Origin: Corynebacterium sp. SCR221107
GTDB taxonomy: Bacteria; Actinomycetota; Actinomycetes; Mycobacteriales; Mycobacteriaceae
Direction: 5' to 3'
Length of the DNA stretch: 64,000 bases
NCBI RefSeq assembly: GCF_027886475.1
Contig: NZ_CP115670.1
Span: 2,852,001-2,916,000 of the forward strand
Part shown: piece after piece, positions 47,587 to 57,072 of the stretch
Layout of the letters: each line of letters begins with the position of its first letter
Numbering within the stretch: position 1 is the first letter of the stretch
The notes under the pieces: model-generated
Told to the model about the DNA's origin: nothing
Database searches by the model: none
What the model saw: only the letters and a program-made list of their open reading frames with translations
Position numbers and translations under genes: made by a program

Positions 47587-48405
47587 CTAGTTCCCCAGCG
47601 GGGAAACCGTGACGCTCATCCCGACCCGCGCGCGGGCGCCGGGCGCAAGCTCCCGGCCATCGAGGCTAGGCCCCACCAGGGTCGGTTCCACGCAGAGGAA
47701 TTCCCGCCAACCACCGGGATGGATATCCGAAATGGTAGCGGCAAGCTGCTCGCCGGGGTTCCACACCACGAAGGCGTCATTGTCAATGCCACGCACGTCC
47801 ATGCGCCTGCCCACAACCGGATCGATGATGCTCACCGTCTCCGCTGCGCCCCGGCAGATACGGTCAAACTCCCCACGGAAGGTGGTTTGAGCCGTACCGA
47901 CGGTATGCGCATCCTGTGCGCGATCGTATAAATCGGCACCGTCCAGACCCGTAACGTGGAGCTTTTCGACGTCGCCCACGCGGAAATACGGATGTAGCCC
48001 AAGCTGAATCCGCGCCTCCTTTTCAGACACATTGACCGCGCTGAGCACGACGTCGATCCCCTGCTCGGTGCTCGTAGTCAGCAGTTCAAGCGCCAGCCCA
48101 TCATGTTCGACGTGGGCGCGGGAGACGCTTGCCCTCACCACGCCCGCGTTGCTACCGCCAGCACCTTGTGGCTGAGCCACGCCCTCGCCGACCACCTCCC
48201 ACGGAGTAACCCGCGCCCAACCGTGTTTCGGACCGTCCATGAGGTCGGCGAACTGTGGGGCGATCACGGGCACCCCGCCGCGGATTGCCCGCGGGCCGGC
48301 GGTTGTGGTGAGTGTGGAAAGCCAAAAGATCTCGCCCATTTCACGGGCGGGACCAATAGCGGTGGCGCTGAGGATGTGGGCGCCGAAGGAAGCGATGTCA
48401 ATCAT
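47587..48405 (-). CDS. Aldose 1-epimerase / hexose-6-phosphate epimerase-like protein
   Basis: A 272-residue all-beta protein, starting MIDIASFGAHILSATAIG. RGGVPVIAPQFADL, LHPYFRVGDVEKL and DAFVVWNPGEQLAATI match the YeaD-like branch of galactose mutarotases, with the His of LHPYF as a likely catalytic residue. Members interconvert alpha and beta forms of glucose 6-phosphate or free hexoses. The start at 48405 is preferred to a frame seven residues longer. Cytoplasmic; no sugar genes adjoin it. Confidence 0.85.
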   Translation of the reverse strand: MIDIASFGAHILSATAIGPAREMGEIFWLSTLTTTAGPRAIRGGVPVIAPQFADLMDGPKHGWARVTPWEVVGEGVAQPQGAGGSNAGVVRASVSRAHVEHDGLALELLTTSTEQGIDVVLSAVNVSEKEARIQLGLHPYFRVGDVEKLHVTGLDGADLYDRAQDAHTVGTAQTTFRGEFDRICRGAAETVSIIDPVVGRRMDVRGIDNDAFVVWNPGEQLAATISDIHPGGWREFLCVEPTLVGPSLDGRELAPGARARVGMSVTVSPLGN

Positions 48406-48520
48406 GCCCCCATTATCCTCGCGCAAGCAGACTCGGGCGTGTCAGTAAAGCCCTGCCTGGGGCCACACCTGAACCTAGCCAGCGACGATTCAACCTGAAA
48501 ACGTGGCCGCCCGCCCTGGA

Positions 48521-49036
48521 TTAGAAGCCACCCGCAAGGACTTCTATTCCGGCAAACACAAAGGTCAGAACTATCCCTAGACCTATCCACCACCAGGACT
48601 TGTCGGGGCCACGACGCAAAGCCAGCCAAGCACCCAGAAAGGTGCCGAAAGTATTACACATCAGGTCGTCGATGTAGCTGCGCCCGAGTGCGAAGAGGAA
48701 CTGCAGTACTTCAAGGCACAGGCTCAGGGCGAATCCGATGAGCGTGGCTCGGCGCAGCCGGTCCGCGCGTCCCCATAGTCCACAGGTGACCACAACTAGG
48801 GCCCCAAAGGGAACGAAGAGCCCGATATTGCCCACGTATTCAAAGTTGGGGGCAAACCATGACCGGGACATCAGCAGCATGTCGAAGGGGATAGGTTCGA
48901 TGCGGCGCACGCGCTGACGCTCGGGGCGCCACAGTGGGCCGATGTGATAGAAACCCTTGAAGATGGTCAAAGAACAAATAACCAGCAGATAGCCAGCGAG
49001 CCCCCACGTGGTGCTCCACCTCTGCTCGTTAGACAT
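48521..49036 (-). CDS. VanZ-like membrane protein (second copy)
   Basis: The 171-residue protein has about five helices and the VanZ pattern: FEYVGNIGLFVPFGALVVV and LSLCLEVLQFLFALGRSYIDDLMCNTFGTFLGA. It is a clear paralogue of the protein encoded at 40232. Function unknown; an envelope role is the usual inference for the family. Start ATG at 49036 (MSNEQRWS). Confidence 0.85.
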   Translation of the reverse strand: MSNEQRWSTTWGLAGYLLVICSLTIFKGFYHIGPLWRPERQRVRRIEPIPFDMLLMSRSWFAPNFEYVGNIGLFVPFGALVVVTCGLWGRADRLRRATLIGFALSLCLEVLQFLFALGRSYIDDLMCNTFGTFLGAWLALRRGPDKSWWWIGLGIVLTFVFAGIEVLAGGF

Positions 49037-49087
49037 AACGCCCAACGTAGCAGGTAGCTTCGTTGGACGTTGAATGAATTTGGCTTT

Positions 49088-49627
49088 TTAGGCCAGTGCA
49101 GCCTCGAGGGCGGCGAGCGCCTGCTCGGCGGTCTCGCGCTGGCCGTCGGCTGGCACGAACGCGCCCTCAACCATTTCGGTGGCGAGGTTAAACGACAAGG
49201 CGGGGGCAACCTCCGGCATACCGAAGCCATTGAGCACTGGCTTCCATGCGGTGATCGCATCCACGCCGCCTGCCCAGCCGTATCCGGCGAGCAGAACTGG
49301 CTTTTCCTTCCACTCCGGCCCCAGGGAGTCGACGGCGTTCTTGAAGGCTGCCGGGACGGAGTGGTTGTACTCGGCGGAAACGAAGACGAAGCCGTCCTGG
49401 GCGTCGATCTTGTCGCTCCAGGCCTGAGTCTTTTCGTTGTCGTACTGCTTGTTCAGTCCCATCGGCGGGGTGGCGTCGGTAAAAAACGGCAGGTCGAAGT
49501 CCTTGAGGTCGAGCAGCTCGTAGGTGGCCTCGGTGCCGCGCTCCTGCGCGATCGCGTTGAGCCATTCAGCAACAGCGGCGCCGAAGCGTCCGTCGCGGGT
49601 GGATCCGAGGATAATGCCGATCTTCAT
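49088..49627 (-). CDS. NADPH-dependent FMN reductase family protein
   Basis: The 179-residue flavodoxin-like protein starts MKIGIILGSTRDGRFGAAVA, the FMN-phosphate-binding loop. GFVFVSAEYNHSVPAAFKNAVD is the second signature of the family (YNxSxPxxLKNxID). It should bind FMN as a dimer and reduce quinones, azo dyes or flavin with NAD(P)H. AAAGGG lies eight bases before the ATG at 49627; longer frames have no support. A single gene. Confidence 0.93.
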   Translation of the reverse strand: MKIGIILGSTRDGRFGAAVAEWLNAIAQERGTEATYELLDLKDFDLPFFTDATPPMGLNKQYDNEKTQAWSDKIDAQDGFVFVSAEYNHSVPAAFKNAVDSLGPEWKEKPVLLAGYGWAGGVDAITAWKPVLNGFGMPEVAPALSFNLATEMVEGAFVPADGQRETAEQALAALEAALA

Positions 49628-49789
49628 ACAAGTCCCTTTCGAAATATCGAGAATGAGCAAACGCCACGAGCGCGACGGGGCGCCGACGACGTCGAAAAAT
49701 GGTATCTGTCGATAGCAATCAACAAAACGGGATGCATCGCCCAGGCTATGTCGGCCTTTATACCGACGGGCAGGCAAACCGATTGTTGT

Positions 49790-49802
49790 GCTTGCCGACG
49801 CC
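49790..49802 (+). repeat. GCTTNCCGACG repeat, copy 14
   Basis: Reads GCTTGCCGACGCC, followed by ACCAGCGCCGCC, in the 294-bp gap before the flavin reductase gene. Confidence 0.73.
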
Positions 49803-49921
49803 ACCAGCGCCGCCTTCGCAAGCGGCGCCCACTGGTCCTCGTGGCCACACCCACGCTTTGTTGACTTATCATATTTATAGTATTCCCGAACTGCGCCACT
49901 ATCAGATCCGCAGGCTGTGAA

Positions 49922-51898
49922 TTAAGGCACAGGCCGCTCCCCTGCATCGACCGGCGATTCCGGCGCGGCGTTATCGAGGTTTTCGTTTTGCTTCAGCGAC
50001 GCCCTGCGCACCGAGACCGCCAGCAGCACGAGGCCACAGATGAGGAAGGCTACCGCGCGGGCAATGCCGCTTAAGGCCGCGAGGTCATAGAACACCAACT
50101 TCAGCACGGCGATCAGCGCGAGGAGCGCGCCGAGGTTGGTCAGCCGCCCGGCGCGGGTAAGCAGGAAACGCGCGGCCAGCGCCATCCATGCGATCGACAC
50201 CAGAGCATGGGCGATCAACATGCCTCCGCGTGCGTTGCCCAGCATCCACCCCAGGTGCATGCCCACCCCCACCGTGGCAAGCATGGATAGATACAGTCCC
50301 ACAAGGACCGCGATGATCTCCGTGGGGGTATCCCGCCTGGTTGGCCACAGCGGGCGCGCGCCAACCGCAGCGATCAGCGCTACCCAGATCACGATCGCAG
50401 CCAGGAGCGAATCCGGTGCGCGCTGGCCGAAGTCCAAGGTCAGCACGGGCAAGCCGAGGTCGGCGGTGATTCCGATGGCGCACACCGCCCAGACTGCCGT
50501 CACCCATGCCTGCTCGATAAAGCGCATGGCGGCAAGCAAAAGGGCGAAAAACACCACGAGCGCGCCCACCGACCAGACCATCAAGATGGTGGAATCAATA
50601 AACTCCAAACGCACCATCGCAGGTCCGCGGGTGGCCCACGCGGCAATCGGCAGCACGCCGATTGCGGCGTTGCGCACCCGCTCGCTGCGAAAGACCGTCA
50701 GGGACATCACGAACGCGCCGACTGCCGCAAGCAGCACCAGCCACTGCGCCACATCTAAACGATCTGATACTGCGGCGACGAGGGGTAGGCACAGCGGAGC
50801 CGCGGCCACAATGCTTGGTCGCCGCTTGCCACCTTGCACGTCCTCCGGTGCGACCGCACCTTCCTTGCCTTCCGCAGTGCGATCTGCGCCCGCCCACAGC
50901 AGCACCCACGTCTGAACCACAACGATCACCGCGATCAGCAGCGGGTATTCGCGCCCATCGAAAAAGATCGCGGCAGCTAAGGCCACTGCAGCGGTGACGG
51001 TGGCGATGCCCTGAAGTATCGCATCCTTATGCACCATCCCGAAGCCTGCTATCAGCAAAGGGATGAGCGCGAAGGTCAGATGATCTGGCACCTCGCTGGC
51101 CAGCGGGGTGTAGAGGCAGATTGCCGCGGCACCCAGCGCCAGCCACTGGGCTGTCCCCTGCCCGCCCTTGGCGGCAAAGAAGCGCCAGTTGTAATACCCC
51201 ACCGCGCCGTAGCATAACAGCATGACCATTCCCGCAAGGTTGGGCGGGATCCATTTGTACACGGCCGTGACCGCGTGCGTTGTTATCAGCACTGTATAAA
51301 GGCTTGTGGTCATCAATGCGGTCAGCGCCGGTTGCGGCGCGGCATTGCGGTAGCGGTAGCTCGCCCCGAGAAGAACTAATGACACCAGGTAGGCGAGGAT
51401 GACGCGGCCCACAGGTCCAAGCCATCCCATCTGGATGGCAATGGCCACGAGAAAGGCCACGCCGAGGAAGGTGATGATGCCGCCGCCGATCGCCACGGCA
51501 CGAATCAGGTTCGACTCGCGATTACGCGTCGCCTGTGCGGTGAGCTCCGCCGTCGTGCGCGCAGCCGGCTGCGATTGCTGGGGCACCGGCGCGGGTCGCG
51601 GACCAACCCACCCACGGCCACGACGCTGGTTGGGATCATGTGCCGGCGGCATCGGCCGAAAGGCCGGCGCATCAGGCGACGCCAGCGGCATAGCGACAGG
51701 ACCTGGTTGCAGGAGCGGCATGTCCTGATTGGCCGTGTGAGGTGGCTGCGGTGTCGAAAGGGATGCCACTGCGGAAGCATCGAGCTGTGCTAGCACCCGG
51801 CGCGCGTCCATGAGTGCGTTTTCCGCAACTTCCAGCCGACGAAGCGCATAGCTCACCGCTTCGTTGTTCTGACGGTGATTGTCGTTTCGTGTTTCCAT
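49922..51898 (-). CDS. DUF2339-like multi-pass membrane protein
   Basis: A 658-residue protein with a short coiled coil at the N-terminus (AVSYALRRLEVAENALMDARRVLAQL), a Pro-rich linker and then about 17 or more hydrophobic segments from residue 130 to 640. NLIRAVAIGGGIITFLGVAFLVAIAI and the pattern of paired helices recall the DUF2339 family. No enzyme motif was found. Such proteins are probably envelope components of unknown role. GGGG stands two to six bases before the ATG. Confidence 0.72.
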   Translation of the reverse strand: METRNDNHRQNNEAVSYALRRLEVAENALMDARRVLAQLDASAVASLSTPQPPHTANQDMPLLQPGPVAMPLASPDAPAFRPMPPAHDPNQRRGRGWVGPRPAPVPQQSQPAARTTAELTAQATRNRESNLIRAVAIGGGIITFLGVAFLVAIAIQMGWLGPVGRVILAYLVSLVLLGASYRYRNAAPQPALTALMTTSLYTVLITTHAVTAVYKWIPPNLAGMVMLLCYGAVGYYNWRFFAAKGGQGTAQWLALGAAAICLYTPLASEVPDHLTFALIPLLIAGFGMVHKDAILQGIATVTAAVALAAAIFFDGREYPLLIAVIVVVQTWVLLWAGADRTAEGKEGAVAPEDVQGGKRRPSIVAAAPLCLPLVAAVSDRLDVAQWLVLLAAVGAFVMSLTVFRSERVRNAAIGVLPIAAWATRGPAMVRLEFIDSTILMVWSVGALVVFFALLLAAMRFIEQAWVTAVWAVCAIGITADLGLPVLTLDFGQRAPDSLLAAIVIWVALIAAVGARPLWPTRRDTPTEIIAVLVGLYLSMLATVGVGMHLGWMLGNARGGMLIAHALVSIAWMALAARFLLTRAGRLTNLGALLALIAVLKLVFYDLAALSGIARAVAFLICGLVLLAVSVRRASLKQNENLDNAAPESPVDAGERPVP

Positions 51899-52116
51899 AT
51901 CCCCTACCTATCCACAACACCGAAGAGTGCGCACCCTCAATGCCTGCTTTGTTATGAATTCGTTGTGTAGGCAAAACATCCCTGCTCGTCGCACCTCGGC
52001 ATATCACAAACCCCATCGAGCCTCAGCCGTAAACACCCTCTCACCTTGGACATCCACTGCTGCATTCAACAACCCTGCAGGAAGCCTCCTCGCCGCTCTT
52101 GTCGTGCGCCGAGCCC

Positions 52117-52770
52117 TTAAGAGGCAGGAACACTAGCGTGTGCGGCACGTTCGAAGGGGTCGATTGCTGCCACCGAATGAGCCAGGCGTTCGAAGTGCTC
52201 AGCCACGAGGCAGATCTGAGAATCCAGTACTGCCTCGAGGTCGTCTCCAGGCTCGACAAAGTCACACCAATACTCAACGTCGCGCTCGTCGCTGACGTCG
52301 ATAAAGTCCTCCCAGTCTTCCCAATACTGAGCAACCTCGAGGCGGGTGAGATGATCGAGAGCTTCGATGGCGTCGTTCCACATGTGGTACTCGTCGTAAT
52401 AATCTTTTTCAGCCGTGCCGAGACCGCCTATGAGCTGGGCACGCCCGTGTGCGTTGTCAGCAGAGGCATGCCCCAGGAAAGTAACCGTGAAAGGCCAGAT
52501 GTTGTCCTCGTTGTAGTGGTAGAAGATTGCTTGGCCGTAAGCCTTCAGCACATTTTCCACACGCTCATTCATGTCTATGGCATGGACCTGAAAATCCGGG
52601 GACTCCAGAAGGTTTTCGCGGGAGAAGAAAGAGATCTCTTCCTCCCAGCCGAAGGCCGCGGCGATGATCCGGTGCAGGCCATACAAGGTGGTGCCGCGGG
52701 GAACGTCGATGAATCGGTCGACGACGATGTAGCTGTCATGCAGCTCTACTTTTAGCTTCACTTTCTCCAT
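52117..52770 (-). CDS. pRiA4b ORF-3-like protein, short paralogue
   Basis: This 217-residue protein starts MEKVKLKVELHDSYIVVDRF. The pRiA4b ORF-3 pattern follows: VPRGTTLYGLHRIIAAAFGW, then a strand-rich part with FTVTFLG. The family, named after a plasmid gene, has no known biochemical role. No ribosome site precedes the ATG at 52770; instead GGCACAAT stands six bases upstream, and the same arrangement recurs before the two long paralogues at 59742 and 61596, so all three are probably leaderless. The C-terminal part differs from the long forms. Confidence 0.78.
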   Translation of the reverse strand: MEKVKLKVELHDSYIVVDRFIDVPRGTTLYGLHRIIAAAFGWEEEISFFSRENLLESPDFQVHAIDMNERVENVLKAYGQAIFYHYNEDNIWPFTVTFLGHASADNAHGRAQLIGGLGTAEKDYYDEYHMWNDAIEALDHLTRLEVAQYWEDWEDFIDVSDERDVEYWCDFVEPGDDLEAVLDSQICLVAEHFERLAHSVAAIDPFERAAHASVPAS

Positions 52771-53021
52771 GCGCCGATTGTGCCAACCATTCCTCGCGGG
52801 ACGGAAGACCCTTTTCTCCATGAGAGGCCGGTTGTCAACTCCAGTTGTCAGGAATGATGTTCTCTTACCTCGCACGGCCATGTCTCGGTACTTTCTTGCC
52901 GCCCACACACCTCCGATCGCACCTTTTCATCCCCGCTCGCTACTTGACACGCACCAGCCAACAGTCGCCCGCGGCGGGCAGGTGTCCACGCGGAAGTTTT
53001 TTTCACCGCTAAGGATGTCTC

Positions 53022-54278
53022 ATGGATAAACTCGCACGCACCGAATCTCACGGTGGCCGCCAGCGCCCGCCCGGCAGTAGCCGTTCAAGCCGCCTGCACG
53101 TGGCCTGCGCCGTGAGCATCGCAGTGCTGACGCCTTCCGCATGTGGAAGCACCGATGAAGATTCCACCCAGCCCGCCACCAGCACTGCTGCGAGCACGAC
53201 CGTGGCACCGGTGGCGTCGGCAAGCAAAAACGCGGAACCAACAGGGATCCAGGCGGTGCGTGTGGCCTATGAGAAACTGCTTGCGGACCCGGCTGCGGCG
53301 CGTGCACAGGCGGGCGCGGAATACACCCCGAGCAGCGAGGATAGCTTTAGTTACGCCATTGGCGAGTTCACTGGCGATGATCGCCCGGAAATGTTGCTGC
53401 GCGCGGGTGCCCATGCCGCCAATCCGGTGTTCGTTGTCTCAACAGATCCCAACAATGCCGTTGTTGTTGCCCGCACCATTGTCCACCAGGGCGTGAACGA
53501 GTTGGGTCAAGACCTTCAGATTCGCTTCTCCGCGGCGCATGATTTCATTTATCAACTGACTTTTGACACCACACGCTCGACGACCGCTGACACCGCACCT
53601 ACCAGCATCGACACAGGCATAACCAACGTCGCACGCACTGACCAGGCAGAAGCCCTCGCGCTCGAAGGTGGCGCTTTGTCCAGCGTGGGCGTTTATGGAT
53701 TTGCATTAGACGCCGCCACAGAGGCAGGCCAGACCGAGAAAGCGACGACGGGAACCGCCAGCACCGCAGCTTCCGATACGGTCCGCGACTTCCTCGACTT
53801 TGCGTGGTTTAGCTCCATTGACCCAGCGGGGTTGGATGCCCTCGCAGCGGTGTCCACCACGCATATTCCCGCCGGTTCGGCGGGGCGAGTATCTGACGAT
53901 GGTCTAGGAAGGCCTACCCCGCAGACCGAATCCACGCCGACCCCCGAGGCGGCGGCACAGGCAGGCAACGTCTTTACCGGGACGTTGGTTTCGTATAGCG
54001 CCGCGAACATCGACGGGCAATACCTGGCCGAGGGGGTGGATCCGCAGGAGCGCTTCTTGTTGCTCCGGCTCGATTCACCCATCACGATCGAGGCCGATTC
54101 CGGCAATGGAACCTCGCAGGTCACGGCCAGCTATGTGGTCCCCGCGGGCGATTATTGGTCGCTCGAAGGTCAACACGTTACCGTCTATGTGGAAGCCGCG
54201 GACACCAATCTGCCTTCCGCCGACAACGTTCCTTCCACGGTCACGCATCTGCTTAATCCAACGGTTTTCCCGGACTAG
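53022..54278 (+). CDS. Secreted lipoprotein of unknown function
   Basis: A 418-residue protein with a long basic N-terminus, the hydrophobic run VACAVSIAVLTPSAC with a lipobox ending in Cys41, and a Ser/Thr-rich tether in which a coding GCTTNCCGACG copy lies (53215-53225). The rest is predicted to be mainly beta: a first domain with YAIGEFTGDDRPEMLLRAG, a Thr-rich spacer, and a C-terminal domain from NVFTGTLVSYSAANI to the end. The GEFTGDDRPEM segment resembles repeats that read D-x-D-x-P-E-L in surface proteins. AAGGA precedes the ATG. No known relative recognised. Confidence 0.75.
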   Translation: MDKLARTESHGGRQRPPGSSRSSRLHVACAVSIAVLTPSACGSTDEDSTQPATSTAASTTVAPVASASKNAEPTGIQAVRVAYEKLLADPAAARAQAGAEYTPSSEDSFSYAIGEFTGDDRPEMLLRAGAHAANPVFVVSTDPNNAVVVARTIVHQGVNELGQDLQIRFSAAHDFIYQLTFDTTRSTTADTAPTSIDTGITNVARTDQAEALALEGGALSSVGVYGFALDAATEAGQTEKATTGTASTAASDTVRDFLDFAWFSSIDPAGLDALAAVSTTHIPAGSAGRVSDDGLGRPTPQTESTPTPEAAAQAGNVFTGTLVSYSAANIDGQYLAEGVDPQERFLLLRLDSPITIEADSGNGTSQVTASYVVPAGDYWSLEGQHVTVYVEAADTNLPSADNVPSTVTHLLNPTVFPD

Positions 54279-54294
54279 TCCGGCTTCGCGTCCT

Positions 54295-54307
54295 GCGTGC
54301 CGACGCC
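54295..54307 (+). repeat. GCTTNCCGACG repeat, one mismatch
   Basis: Reads GCGTGCCGACGCC, 16 bases after the lipoprotein stop codon. Confidence 0.55.
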
Positions 54308-54412
54308 GCCAGCCGCGACCTCGTACTCAGCGCTGCCATGCCCGTTGCGGCCGGCTCTGCTTCTTCATCTTCACCATCGCTCGCCTACTCATGCGCGCGT
54401 GTGCCCCGTGGC

Positions 54413-54423
54413 CGTCGGCAAGC
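54413..54423 (-). repeat. GCTTNCCGACG repeat, copy 15
   Basis: CGTCGGCAAGC on the plus strand, facing the copy at 54295 across about 105 bp. Confidence 0.72.
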
Positions 54424-54489
54424 GATAGACACCGCACGCACAACCGGGACGTATAAGCAGGGGGGACACGGGCCAAGCGGTGCAGGGTG

Positions 54490-54500
54490 CGTCGGCAAGC
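54490..54500 (-). repeat. GCTTNCCGACG repeat, copy 16
   Basis: CGTCGGCAAGC on the plus strand, 77 bp beyond copy 15 in the same direction. Confidence 0.72.
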
Positions 54501-54815
54501 AATGGAAGGCGGCGTTGGCAACCGGATCTTTCACAAAAGCCCCGCTCCCCGCGCTTGTGCGTCGCTGGAGAAACCTCTTAATAGACCGGGCGTTTCGCTT
54601 TCCATTCCTCATGTGAAGTGTGATTTATTCACCTTTCACTTCCCACAATAGACAATCCTGTATACACTAACCGAACAAGCTAGTTCGGCTTGACTACTTC
54701 CGACGCCGCATGGCCGCCCTCCTTGCACGACCTCGTTCGCGCGGGCAACGTCGCCGGAAGTCTCGAAGAACGCAACACAGCACGAGTTATTCAAGAATCA
54801 AAAAGGAAGATCATC

Positions 54816-55724
54816 ATGTCCGGAACACTGTCACGCCGCGATACGCGGATCTCAGTCCTTATCATCGCGCTCCTGTCTACCCTGGCAATGCTGCTGCTGA
54901 GCGCTTGCTCGGGTGGTAGCTCCAGCTCGGAGGGCAACTCCGAGTCCAGCGGATCCGCAGCCAGCGGTTCGTCCACCTTCCGCACCTTGGATGAGATCAA
55001 GTCCTCCGGCGTGATCAAGGTTGGCGTGTTCTCCGACAAGGCTCCGTTTGGTTCCGTCAATTCCGAGGGTGAGTACGAGGGCTACGACATCGAGTACGCC
55101 AAGCGCATTGCAGATGACCTCGGCGTCGAGGTTGAGTACGTGCCGGTCGAGGCCGCTGCCCGCGTCGAATTCGTCGACACCGGCAAGGTCGACGTCATTC
55201 TCGCCAACTTCACCGTCACCGACGAGCGCAAGGAGAAGGTTGACTTCGCCAACCCGTACCTGAAGGTCTCCCTCGGTGTCGCTTCCCCGGATAGCGCTCC
55301 GATCAAGGACGTCTCCGAGCTGGCCGACAAGACCGTCCTCGTTGTCAAGGGCACCACCGCCGAGTCCTACCTCGAAAAGGAGCACCCGGAGCTCAAGCTG
55401 CAGAAGTACGAGCAGTACACCGAGGTCACCAACGCCCTGATCGACGGCCGTGGCGCCGCCTGGGTCACCGACAACACCGAGGCACTGGCATGGGCTGGCC
55501 AGACCGAGGGCTTCTCCGCAAGCATCACCTCCCTGGGCGATCCCGACAACATCGCGGCAGCCGTTGCCAAGGGCAACTCCACCGTCTTGGACTTCCTCAA
55601 CGAGGAGCTGGTCACCTTGGACTCCGAGAAGTTCTTCTTCGATGACTTCGAAAAGACCCTGCTTCCGGTCTACGGCGACCAGATCAAGCCCGAAGAGCTC
55701 GTTTTCTCCGCTGAAGAGCGCTAA
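54816..55724 (+). CDS. Polar amino-acid ABC transporter binding lipoprotein
   Basis: The 302-residue protein has a lipobox (LLLSACSGG) after a hydrophobic helix and a Ser/Gly/Glu-rich tether. The binding domain begins GVIKVGVFSDKAPFGSVN, with YEGYDIEYAKRIADDLG and ANFTVTDERKEKVDFANPY, typical of PEB1/GlnH binders of Asp, Glu, Gln or Cys. Outside the membrane it delivers the ligand to the permease pair encoded next. The ATG at 54816 has AAGGA before it. The ligand cannot be fixed from sequence. Confidence 0.93.
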   Translation: MSGTLSRRDTRISVLIIALLSTLAMLLLSACSGGSSSSEGNSESSGSAASGSSTFRTLDEIKSSGVIKVGVFSDKAPFGSVNSEGEYEGYDIEYAKRIADDLGVEVEYVPVEAAARVEFVDTGKVDVILANFTVTDERKEKVDFANPYLKVSLGVASPDSAPIKDVSELADKTVLVVKGTTAESYLEKEHPELKLQKYEQYTEVTNALIDGRGAAWVTDNTEALAWAGQTEGFSASITSLGDPDNIAAAVAKGNSTVLDFLNEELVTLDSEKFFFDDFEKTLLPVYGDQIKPEELVFSAEER

Positions 55725-55754
55725 ACCGCGCCATTTATTAAAAACCCAAAACAC

Positions 55755-56414
55755 ATGGATACTTCGGTTGTTTTCGACAACCTTCCAATGTATGCCGAGG
55801 CGGCAGTTCTCACTGTGAGAGTTGCCGCTAAAGGCATTCTGGTTGCCTTTATCGTGGGGCTTGCCTGCGCCACGATCAACCTGTTTCGCACCCCAGTGCT
55901 GCGTTGGATCGTTGCCGCCTATGTCGAGCTCTCCCGCAACACCCCGTTGCTGGTGCAGCTGTTCTTCCTTTACTTCGGACTGCCAAAGGTAGGCATCACC
56001 TTGGAGTCGGAGACCTGCGCGGTGGTAGGCCTTGCCTTCTTAGGAGGTAGCTACATGTCGGAGGCAATCCGCACCGGACTGGAGGCGGTTCAGCCGATTC
56101 AGATGCAATCGGCGGTTTCCCTGGGCATGTCGCGCCTGCAGGCGTTGCGGCACGTCATCTTGCCTCAAGCCTTCACTATTTCACTCCCAGCCATCACCGC
56201 CAACGTCATCTTCCTTATCAAGGAGACCTCTGTGGTCAGCGTGGTGGCCCTGCCCGATTTGGTTTACACCGCCAAGGAACAAATCGGCCAAAGCTATGAG
56301 ACCCGCGAGGCCTTGCTGCTGCTCGTGGTGTTCTACCTGATTATCTTGCTGCCCATTTCTCTGGGTGCTGGCTGGCTGGAAAGGAAGGTGCGCGGCAGTG
56401 TTTTCGGATCTTGA
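55755..56414 (+). CDS. Amino-acid ABC transporter permease 1
   Basis: This 219-residue HisM/GlnP-type permease has about five helices and the ATPase-contact loop SAVSLGMSRLQALRHVILPQA. The start MDTSVVFDNLPMYAEAAVLTV is the usual opening of the family (ends quoted MDTSVVFDN and YAEAAVLTV). It lies 30 bp after the binding-protein gene and overlaps the second permease by 17 bp, so it belongs to one operon. Confidence 0.92.
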   Translation: MDTSVVFDNLPMYAEAAVLTVRVAAKGILVAFIVGLACATINLFRTPVLRWIVAAYVELSRNTPLLVQLFFLYFGLPKVGITLESETCAVVGLAFLGGSYMSEAIRTGLEAVQPIQMQSAVSLGMSRLQALRHVILPQAFTISLPAITANVIFLIKETSVVSVVALPDLVYTAKEQIGQSYETREALLLLVVFYLIILLPISLGAGWLERKVRGSVFGS

Positions 56415-57072
56415 CGTCCTCTTCCAAGGGAACAACTTCTTGCGCCTTTTGTCAGGGCTGTGGGTATCGGTGGAAATCGCGTTGTCCTCCATGGCCTTGT
56501 CCATCGTGCTGGGCACGATCTTGGGTGTCATCATGACCTCCCGCAACCGCGTGGTGCAGGTAGTCACCCAGATCTACCTGCAGTTTGTGCGCATCATGCC
56601 GCAGCTGGTGTTGCTGTTTTTGGTGTACTTCGACCTCACCCGCGGCTTTGGCATCAACCTTGACTCCAAGCTCGCCGCGATCATCGTCTTCACCTTGTGG
56701 GGCACCGCCGAGATGGGCGATCTGGTTCGTGGCGCCATCAAGGCCACCCCGCAGCACCAATTCGAATCGGCCGCGGCCTTAGGCATCGAGGGCATGAACC
56801 TCTACCGCTACGTGGTCCTCCCGCAGGCGGTACGCGGCCTGATCCCCCTGACCATCAACCTCACCAACCGCATGATTATGACCACCTCTCTGGTGGTGCT
56901 TATCGGCGTGGTTGAGGTACTCAAGGTCGCCCAGCAGATCATCGACGCCAACCGCTTCGACTACCCCGGCGCGGCCTTGTGGATCTACGGCGTGGTGTTC
57001 TTGCTGTACTTCCTGGTCTGTTTTCCAATCTCCGTGGCGTCCCGCAAACTCGAAAAAAGGTGGCAAGCATAG
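56398..57072 (+). CDS. Amino-acid ABC transporter permease 2
   Basis: A 224-residue permease with five helices and the contact loop SAAALGIEGMNLYRYVVLPQA. LLSGLWVSVEIALSSMALSIV near the start matches the HisM/GlnP family. The GTG at 56398 has GGAAGG nine bases ahead; a longer frame begins inside permease 1. It probably forms a heterodimer with permease 1. Confidence 0.9.
   Translation: MFSDLDVLFQGNNFLRLLSGLWVSVEIALSSMALSIVLGTILGVIMTSRNRVVQVVTQIYLQFVRIMPQLVLLFLVYFDLTRGFGINLDSKLAAIIVFTLWGTAEMGDLVRGAIKATPQHQFESAAALGIEGMNLYRYVVLPQAVRGLIPLTINLTNRMIMTTSLVVLIGVVEVLKVAQQIIDANRFDYPGAALWIYGVVFLLYFLVCFPISVASRKLEKRWQA

Larger units (their letters stand above)
54279..54815. other. Intergenic region before the amino-acid ABC operon
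   Basis: A 537-bp gap. It holds three copies of the GCTTNCCGACG word (54295 with one mismatch, 54413 and 54490, the last two on the other strand). A promoter-like TGTATACACT lies at about 54659-54668, followed by the hairpin CCGAAC-AAGCTA-GTTCGG (54671-54688) and a longer inverted pair, ACTTCCG/CGGAAGT (54696-54758), in the mRNA leader. No gene. Confidence 0.55.

Noticed and set aside
54852..55754. 300-codon minus-strand frame opposite the amino-acid binding protein
   Set aside because: Antisense shadow; the plus-strand gene has a lipobox, ribosome site and operon context.
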